Shown: piece by piece, positions 7,187 to 12,404 of the stretch
Layout of the letters: the number at the start of each line of letters is the position of its first letter
Numbering within the stretch: the stretch's first letter is position 1
Assembly: GCA_013619035.1 (NCBI GenBank)
Contig: JABXKX010000219.1
Location: 1 to 12,404 of the forward strand
Source: Peptostreptococcaceae bacterium
GTDB taxonomy: Bacteria > Bacillota_A > Clostridia > Peptostreptococcales > Acidaminobacteraceae
Length of the DNA stretch: 12,404 nt
Reading direction: 5' to 3'
Made by a program: the position numbers and the translations under genes
Notes under the pieces: model-generated
Seen by the model: only the letters and a program-made list of their open reading frames with translations
What the model was told of the DNA's origin: nothing
Databases searched by the model: none

Positions 7187-7202
7187 TGGCATGGAAATTG
7201 CA
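7187..7202 (+). promoter_or_regulatory. Sigma-54 (-24/-12) promoter of the D-aminoacylase operon
   Basis: TGGCAT-GGAAA-TTGCA is a full match to the RpoN consensus with the correct spacing. Transcription would begin near 7213, about 58 bases before the D-aminoacylase ATG. No TTCCG-N6-CGGAA palindrome was found in the 150 bases upstream, so the activator site for this promoter is not obvious. Confidence 0.87.
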
Positions 7203-7270
7203 TGTATAAAGATTAAGCAAGTGTGAATAAAAATACGGCTGATGGCTATTAAGTGGTGAGGAATAAAGGG

Positions 7271-8839
7271 ATGTTTGATTTAGTTTTAAAAGGTGGCACG
7301 ATTATCACGGGATTAAATAACGAGAGATTTACAGGTGATATAGGCATCAAAGATCAGAAAATTACTAAAATTTCTAATCATATAAAAAGTGATGCAACAA
7401 CACTTGATGTAAAGGGGTTAATTGTAGCACCGGGCTTCATTGATATGCATACGCACTCAGATGTTTCATTTATTGAAGATGAACTATGTGAAAGCAAATT
7501 GTATCAGGGTGTTACAACTGAATTGGTAGGCTGTTGTGGTTTCTCATATTATCCAAGTACTGAAGATGGATTTGATCGACTGAAAAGTTATTTGAGTGAT
7601 GAACCTATGAATAGTTATGCATCTGGCTCTTTAAAATCATTTGTAGCTAAAACCAAAGAATTATACAAAACAATTAATTGGGCAACATATATAGGTCATG
7701 GTGCACTTAGAGTATCGGTTGTTGGATATGATGATGTTTTGGCTTCAGATGTTCAGTTAGAAGAGATGAAAGTATTATTAGATAGAGAGTTAACAAGCGG
7801 TGCTTTTGGTTTGTCCTTAGGCGTAGCTTATGCACCGGGTATGTTTGCAGATAGTCATGAGTATATTGAATTGGCAAAAATCGTAAAGAAACACAATAAG
7901 ATAGTAACTTCTCATATAAGAAATGAAAATGACCATGTATTTGAAGCGGTTGAAGAGCTCATAGAAATTGGAAGACAATCTAAAGCACATGTTCATATTT
8001 CTCATATGAAATTGGGATACGGCAATTGGTATAAAGCAAAAGCATTACTTGAATTAATTGACGCTGCACGTTTCGAAGGGATTAATATAACTTTTGAACA
8101 GTATCCTTATGAGGCATCAGCAACAGGATTGTCTGCTGTTTTACCGAATTGGGTTCATGATGGTGGTATTGAAAAGATGTTAAATCGATTTGCTACTATC
8201 AGAGATGATGTCATTAAAGGTATAGAATCTAGTAACAGTTTTAAGATGGGACTGGATCGGGTTTTGGTTGTCTCAACGAATGGCTTTTTACCAGAAGCAG
8301 ATGGGAAAAACATTAGAGAAATAAGTGAGATGTTAGAAAAGTCAGAAGCTGAAACAGTCATCTATTTATTGGAACATACAAATTGTTCAGTGCCAACCAT
8401 ACGTTTCACAATGGAGGAGCAAGATATACTAGAAATTATGAAAAGAGAGGATTGTGCTGTTATCAGTGATGGCAGTGCACTTAGTTTAGAGTATCAGAAG
8501 GTTATGGGTATGCCTCACCCAAGGAACTATGGCACTTTCCCTAGATTCTTGAAGTTAAATAGAAGCTTAAACTTAATGAGTTTGGAAAATGCAATTCGAA
8601 AAATGACCAGCTTACCAGCTAAATATATTGGCTTAAAAGATAGAGGCAGTTTAGTCGTTGGACAATATGCTGATATAACTATATTTGATGAAAAGACGAT
8701 TGAAGATGTAGCGACTTTTCAAAATTCAATACAGAAATCAAAAGGCATTGAATATGTCATAGTCAATGGCAAAGTGGTTATTTCTAGTGGTAGATTAACC
8801 AATGAAAGACCAGGTGAAATGCTATTAAATACTCAATAG
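7271..8839 (+). CDS. N-acyl-D-amino-acid deacylase (D-aminoacylase, amidohydrolase superfamily)
   Basis: This 522-residue enzyme removes the acyl group from N-acyl-D-amino acids. It opens with the family's typical FDLVLKGGTII strand. Metal and catalytic positions are visible: HTHSD (His60, His62), the metal-bridging cysteine in GCCG (Cys88/89), SHIRNE (His215), HISHM (His245) and the catalytic-base Asp400 in SDGSALS. The RNYGTFPRFL segment near 418 and the C-terminal beta strands KGIEYVIVNGKVV are also typical. ATG 7271 is chosen because GGTGAGG lies nine bases before it and the protein then starts like its relatives; in-frame GTGs at 7253 and 7256 overlap that ribosome binding site. It is the first gene after the third sigma-54 promoter. 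The overlapping PHP gene begins within its last codons. Confidence 0.93.
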   Translation: MFDLVLKGGTIITGLNNERFTGDIGIKDQKITKISNHIKSDATTLDVKGLIVAPGFIDMHTHSDVSFIEDELCESKLYQGVTTELVGCCGFSYYPSTEDGFDRLKSYLSDEPMNSYASGSLKSFVAKTKELYKTINWATYIGHGALRVSVVGYDDVLASDVQLEEMKVLLDRELTSGAFGLSLGVAYAPGMFADSHEYIELAKIVKKHNKIVTSHIRNENDHVFEAVEELIEIGRQSKAHVHISHMKLGYGNWYKAKALLELIDAARFEGINITFEQYPYEASATGLSAVLPNWVHDGGIEKMLNRFATIRDDVIKGIESSNSFKMGLDRVLVVSTNGFLPEADGKNIREISEMLEKSEAETVIYLLEHTNCSVPTIRFTMEEQDILEIMKREDCAVISDGSALSLEYQKVMGMPHPRNYGTFPRFLKLNRSLNLMSLENAIRKMTSLPAKYIGLKDRGSLVVGQYADITIFDEKTIEDVATFQNSIQKSKGIEYVIVNGKVVISSGRLTNERPGEMLLNTQ

Positions 8840-9750
8840 ATTTTTCTAAACATATAAAAGGGAATATTCATTCACATACAACCCGTACTGATGGCGAGTT
8901 TACAGTTGAAGAATTGGTTGAACTGTATAAAAGAGAGCATTACAGTTTTATTGGTATTACTGATCATAGAGTATATTACAATCAAACTCATTTATTAGAG
9001 GATTTTGTTATATTAAATGGGTGTGAGTATAACTGTTACTTGGATTTAGAGGGGTATGAAAGAATTCATTTTCATCTTCTGAGTCTTCAAGATCAAACAA
9101 TCGAGGCAACTTACATTGGGCATGATGACAATACGTATAAAAGTTTGTTTTATACACAGTTATGTCAAGTACAACAACTTATTGATGAGATAAAGTCTTT
9201 TGGAAATATTGTCATCATTGCCCACCCCAAAAATAATTTAATACCATTAGAGATTATGGCTGAGTTATTACACTATGATGGTATAGAAGTTTACAATGCG
9301 AAGGCCAAAAGTGATGCGTCAGATTATTTTGAGAAACTAATCATCACACATAATCTAGTGTTAACTGCAGTAGATGATACACATCAATTAATAGACGAGA
9401 ATGGTCTATATCAGAACTTCAAAGGATTTATCATCCTTGAAAATCAAGATATTTCCAATCTTAATGTTATAAAAGCTATTAAAGACAAGAAATTCTATGC
9501 TTCTACTGGAGCGGTCATCAACAAAATTATGGTTGATGAGAATAATATTATGATAGATGCTAACGATATTAAAAAGTGTTTAGTATATACCTATGGATCA
9601 AATATGGATCCTATTGGTATATTAGATACCAATCACAATCACTTTGTTTTAGAAGACGACGTTAGGTTTTTTAGGATTGAATGTGTTGATAATAAGAACC
9701 ATAAAGCGTGGACTAATATTTTATTCTGTGGAGGCGATAATGGTATTTGA
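8824..9750 (+). CDS. PHP-domain metal-dependent hydrolase with a probable non-canonical start codon
   Basis: The PHP metal-binding motifs are complete: HSH (His16, His18), TRTDG, ITDH (Asp47, His48), Glu68 in NGCEYN, the HFH pair near 82-84, AHP (His134) and DDTH (Asp184/185, His187). PHP proteins are phosphoesterases or hydrolases of varied substrate; none can be assigned here. The first canonical start codon in frame is TTG 8914, but it falls after the HxH and TDG motifs, so translation must begin earlier. The frame is open from 8818 and contains no ATG, GTG or TTG before 8914. ATT 8824 has an AGGTGA ribosome binding site six bases upstream and gives a sensible N-terminus (308 residues). 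ATA 8836, overlapping the D-aminoacylase TAG, is the alternative. The start overlaps the preceding gene by 16 bases. The exact start is uncertain; the reading frame is not. Confidence 0.78.
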   Translation: MKYSIDFSKHIKGNIHSHTTRTDGEFTVEELVELYKREHYSFIGITDHRVYYNQTHLLEDFVILNGCEYNCYLDLEGYERIHFHLLSLQDQTIEATYIGHDDNTYKSLFYTQLCQVQQLIDEIKSFGNIVIIAHPKNNLIPLEIMAELLHYDGIEVYNAKAKSDASDYFEKLIITHNLVLTAVDDTHQLIDENGLYQNFKGFIILENQDISNLNVIKAIKDKKFYASTGAVINKIMVDENNIMIDANDIKKCLVYTYGSNMDPIGILDTNHNHFVLEDDVRFFRIECVDNKNHKAWTNILFCGGDNGI

Positions 9751-10573
9751 TTTAATCAATAGAATTGATTATGAAATGAAGAGTTTTAGTGGCAGGTACG
9801 CGGTCTATGCGAATGATTTTAAATCCAATATTGAAGTCAATTCAGATGAATTGTGGGAAAGTGCAAGTTGTATAAAAACATTTATTTTGGCAGCGTTGAT
9901 GCATGAAGTCAATCAAGGAAACCTAGATTTAGATAACCAACTGACTTATAAAAAAGAACATCATGTTAATGGCAGTGGTATCTTACAGTCTTTGAGTGTT
10001 GGTTTAGAATTACCGATTAGAGATGTTGCTACTTTGATGATCATAGTGAGCGATAATATTGCAACCAATATGTTGATTGATTTAATAGGTCTTTCTACAA
10101 TCAATGACCATATTTGCGTATTGGGGTTTAGTCAGACAAAACTATTCAATAAACTCGATTTTGACCAATATAGTCGACTCGGACAAACGACCGCAAGAGA
10201 ATATGGTCAATTGTTTGAAATGATATATAAAGGTTCTATATACACCAAAAAATTATGTTGTGAAATGCTTGATATATTATCTAAACAACATTATAACAGT
10301 CTGTTAAGCAGGAAGTTGCCGCAGTGGCTCTTGGATGCGGAAAATACAGGCGAAGAAGAGGTTTTAAAAATCGCTTCAAAGAGCGGTTCAATGGACAATT
10401 GTAGAAATGATGGTGGTGTTATTTTTACACCGTTCGGTGATTTTATAGTTGTCGTATTTACAAAGGACTTTAAAGATAAAATTTATTATAGTGACCATGA
10501 GTCCTATAGATTTGCACCAAACATTACTAGGATGTTATTTGACCAGTTCATAGCTAAAAAGGGTTGCCTTTGA
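9740..10573 (+). CDS. Class A beta-lactamase-fold serine hydrolase
   Basis: This 277-residue protein has SxxK as S-C-I-K (Ser43, Lys46), the HHVNGSGILQ segment before helix 5, SDN at 104-106 followed by IATN, LGQTTARE near 147-154 and KSG at 214-216. It lacks a recognisable omega-loop Glu166 (no ExxLN) and has no signal peptide, so it is unlikely to be a periplasmic or secreted antibiotic-resistance beta-lactamase. A cytoplasmic amidase, esterase or DD-peptidase-like role on D-residue peptides is inferred. ATG 9740 is chosen because GGAGG sits five bases upstream; it overlaps the end of the PHP gene by 11 bases. It shares the fold and motifs of the left-edge gene, but lacks that protein's cysteine insert. 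Confidence 0.87.
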   Translation: MVFDLINRIDYEMKSFSGRYAVYANDFKSNIEVNSDELWESASCIKTFILAALMHEVNQGNLDLDNQLTYKKEHHVNGSGILQSLSVGLELPIRDVATLMIIVSDNIATNMLIDLIGLSTINDHICVLGFSQTKLFNKLDFDQYSRLGQTTAREYGQLFEMIYKGSIYTKKLCCEMLDILSKQHYNSLLSRKLPQWLLDAENTGEEEVLKIASKSGSMDNCRNDGGVIFTPFGDFIVVVFTKDFKDKIYYSDHESYRFAPNITRMLFDQFIAKKGCL

Positions 10574-10636
10574 CCTTAGAGCTTTGAACTGCTAAATATA
10601 ATTGGAAGTCAACGAATATTACAGGGGGTAATAAGT

Positions 10637-12364
10637 ATGAAAAAAGTACTAAGTATGTTATTGGTCATCGTACTGTTAATCGGACTCGTAAGTTGCAGTG
10701 GAAATAATAATGACGCGACGAACGATTCAGCAGGTACAACTAACTCAAGTGATGGAACCGGTTCGGAAGTATCTGGTGAAACTCATGTTATTAACTTAGG
10801 TATGACTGCATTTCCAACAAATTCAAACCCGTTTACTCAAACCAATCAAGCGGATCATGATGCAATGTATATGTACGAGACATTAGCTGTACAAGATGCA
10901 ACATCTCTTGAGTATGTTGGTAAATTGGCTGATTCTTGGACCGTTTCAGAGGATGGCCTTATCTGGACAATTAAAATAAGAGAAGGCATTACTTGGCAAG
11001 ATGGTGAAACGTTTGATGCTGATGATGTTGTATTTACTTATGGTTCAATCATTGATAGTAGAGATGATGACAGTGCTACTTTCAGTAGAAAAGCAGATGT
11101 AAAATCAATTGATACAATTGAAAAAACAGGTGATTATGAAGTAACAATAACTGCAAAGACACCAATAGCCAATTTCCTAAATACGCCTCTTGCAGTAATT
11201 AAAATTTTACCTGAACACATTTGGGGCAAAATGTCTGTTCAAGAGATGTTAGCTTTTACAAATGAAACACCAGTGGGTACAGGTGAATGGCAACTTGTTG
11301 GTGAATTTAATCCTCAAGATACAAGTTTAGAGTATGAAAGATACGAAGGCTATTGGGGACAAAAACCATATGTTAACGGTTTGTTATACATTTTATTTGA
11401 AAACTCAGATACAATGTTCCAAGCGTTTAAAGCAGGAACTATTGATATGTTCTCTCCAAGTGGTACACAAGCTGAAGCATTAGCTAACGAAGAAAATGTT
11501 GTTGTTATAAAGAATATGCAACCAAAACTTACCGAATTAGGAATCAACTCTTATGATGACCCTTCTTCTAAAGGTAACCCATTATTATTGAATACAAATA
11601 TTCGTAGAGCAATAGATTATGCTCTTAACAAACAAGATTTAGTAGATAAAGTACTTAAAGGTGTAGGTTATGCTGGTACTACAATTGTACCTAAATCTGC
11701 AGGAAAATGGCATTTAGATATTGAACATAACTATAATCCTGATAAAGCAATTGCATTATTAGAAGGTGAAGGATTCACTAAGTTTGAGACAATCGATATC
11801 AATGGTAGAGAAGTAGAAGTAAGAACCAATGATCAAGGCGAACAATTATTATTTAGATTGGCGTTATTGACAGATGGTTATGCTTGGCATTACAGAGATA
11901 GTACACCATTCTTAGTAAAATGGTTAGAAGAAGTAGGTATTGGTATTAAGATTGAACCAATGGATGGTTCTACTTTAGGCGCAACTATGGATTTAGATTC
12001 AGATACATTCTGTGATTTTGATATGTATATTTGGGGTTGGACACCAGGTTATGATCCAGGCTTTATCTTAACTGTATTAACAACTGATCAAATTGGTGGC
12101 CGTCAAGAAGTTATGTACTCAAATCCTGAGTATGATGCATTAGTTGATTTACAAATTACTCAAGTTAATGATGATGAGCGTATGGCAACAGTTCATAAAG
12201 CTCAACAAATTATATTTGATGATGCACCATATATCCCGCTTTATTACCAAGGATACTATAATGCTTATAGAGATGATAAGTATGAAGGTTTCGTTCAGTT
12301 TGCAGGAGATGGTACGATATTTAATTCAGAGACATATATTAATTTAAAACCTATTAATAAGTAA
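10637..12364 (+). CDS. ABC transporter substrate-binding lipoprotein, family 5 (oligopeptide/dipeptide type)
   Basis: This 575-residue protein begins with a lipoprotein signal peptide: MKK, a hydrophobic core LSMLLVIVLLIGL, and lipobox LVSC with Cys20 as the lipidated residue. A low-complexity linker rich in Asn, Thr, Ser and Gly (about 21-50) follows, typical of surface lipoproteins in Gram-positive bacteria. The mature part matches the SBP_bac_5 pattern: early PTNSNPF, LADSWTVSEDGLIWTIKIREGI, WQDGETFDADDVVFTY, NIRRAIDYALNKQDLVD and a C-terminal PYIPLYYQGYYNAY. These proteins deliver oligopeptides or similar ligands to a Dpp/Opp permease. AGGGGGT lies seven bases before the ATG. It follows the hydrolase gene after 63 bases on the same strand and is probably part of the sigma-54 operon. 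It is the only exported protein in the window. Confidence 0.95.
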   Translation: MKKVLSMLLVIVLLIGLVSCSGNNNDATNDSAGTTNSSDGTGSEVSGETHVINLGMTAFPTNSNPFTQTNQADHDAMYMYETLAVQDATSLEYVGKLADSWTVSEDGLIWTIKIREGITWQDGETFDADDVVFTYGSIIDSRDDDSATFSRKADVKSIDTIEKTGDYEVTITAKTPIANFLNTPLAVIKILPEHIWGKMSVQEMLAFTNETPVGTGEWQLVGEFNPQDTSLEYERYEGYWGQKPYVNGLLYILFENSDTMFQAFKAGTIDMFSPSGTQAEALANEENVVVIKNMQPKLTELGINSYDDPSSKGNPLLLNTNIRRAIDYALNKQDLVDKVLKGVGYAGTTIVPKSAGKWHLDIEHNYNPDKAIALLEGEGFTKFETIDINGREVEVRTNDQGEQLLFRLALLTDGYAWHYRDSTPFLVKWLEEVGIGIKIEPMDGSTLGATMDLDSDTFCDFDMYIWGWTPGYDPGFILTVLTTDQIGGRQEVMYSNPEYDALVDLQITQVNDDERMATVHKAQQIIFDDAPYIPLYYQGYYNAYRDDKYEGFVQFAGDGTIFNSETYINLKPINK

Positions 12365-12370
12365 GAATAT

Positions 12371-12404
12371 ATGAATATAAAGGAACGAGTGCTCTACGAA
12401 CTGT
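12371..12404 (+). CDS. Possible start of the next gene (truncated by window edge)
   Basis: Seven bases after the binding-protein stop, ATG 12371 opens a frame that stays open for 11 codons to the window end (MNIKERVLYEL). No strong ribosome binding site precedes this ATG. An in-frame GTG at 12389 has AAAGGA four bases upstream and may be the true start. Too little is visible to assign a product. There is no terminator between the binding-protein gene and the window end, so the operon may continue. Confidence 0.3.
   Translation, partial: MNIKERVLYEL

Noticed and set aside
5677..8361. Several minus-strand open frames of 60-79 codons opposite the C39, M19 and deacylase genes
   Set aside because: They lie opposite well-supported coding sequence, lack ribosome binding sites and do not resemble known proteins; they are chance antisense frames.
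8914..8916. TTG start for the PHP protein
   Set aside because: It would remove the HxH and TDG metal-binding motifs encoded just upstream in the same open frame, and it has no good ribosome binding site.
9677..9739. Upstream start for the second beta-lactamase-fold gene
   Set aside because: ATG 9740 has GGAGG five bases upstream; the upstream extension lies wholly within the PHP coding region and adds no family-like sequence.
10570..10602. Possible sigma-70-type promoter TTGACC...TATAAT before the binding-protein gene
   Set aside because: The two boxes are 21 bases apart, too far for a normal promoter, and neither is backed by an alternative partner. Co-transcription from 7187 is simpler.
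11350..12347. Open frames of 65 (minus) and 67 (plus) codons within the binding-protein gene
   Set aside because: Both overlap a clear family 5 binding-protein coding region in other frames, with no independent support.

Overview
The window looks like chromosomal DNA from a low-GC anaerobic Bacillota, most likely a clostridium. The reasons are AT-rich coding with A/T-ending codons, strong AGGAGG-type ribosome binding sites, tightly overlapping genes, and a sigma-54 enhancer-binding regulator with PAS-like sensing. No species can be named from the sequence. I saw no tRNA, rRNA, CRISPR array, transposase or phage gene.

Layout. On the minus strand (2924 down to 1) lies an ATGA-coupled operon: a diaminopimelate-decarboxylase-like gene (lysA), an S66 LD-carboxypeptidase, and a class A beta-lactamase-fold serine hydrolase that runs off the left edge. 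Divergent from it is a sigma-54-dependent activator (3049-4914), followed by a hairpin terminator. A 255-nt control region comes next (4915-5169). It carries three copies of the palindrome TTCCG-N6-CGGAA and a canonical -24/-12 promoter. That promoter precedes a C39-like cysteine peptidase and an M19 (renal dipeptidase family) dipeptidase. A second plus-strand -24/-12 promoter (7187-7202) precedes an N-acyl-D-amino-acid deacylase, a PHP-domain metal hydrolase with an apparently non-canonical start codon, a second beta-lactamase-fold hydrolase, and a lipoprotein substrate-binding protein of an oligopeptide-type ABC transporter. A further gene may start at the right edge.

All three outward transcription units have a perfect TGGCAT-N5-TTGCA sigma-54 element, so the central activator very probably controls the whole block. 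Only the binding protein has an export signal. Every hydrolase appears cytoplasmic. The inferred picture is that an oligopeptide is captured outside, imported by an ABC system whose permease and ATPase genes are not in the window, and dismantled inside the cell by peptidases suited to D-residues, L,D bonds and N-acyl-D-amino acids. The LysA-like enzyme would decarboxylate a released diaminopimelate or other D-centred diamino acid. This resembles peptidoglycan stem-peptide salvage (compare the dpp/ykf operon of Bacillus subtilis), but the enzyme set and the sigma-54 control are different. The substrate is an inference; the promoter, palindrome and catalytic-motif evidence is read directly from the sequence.
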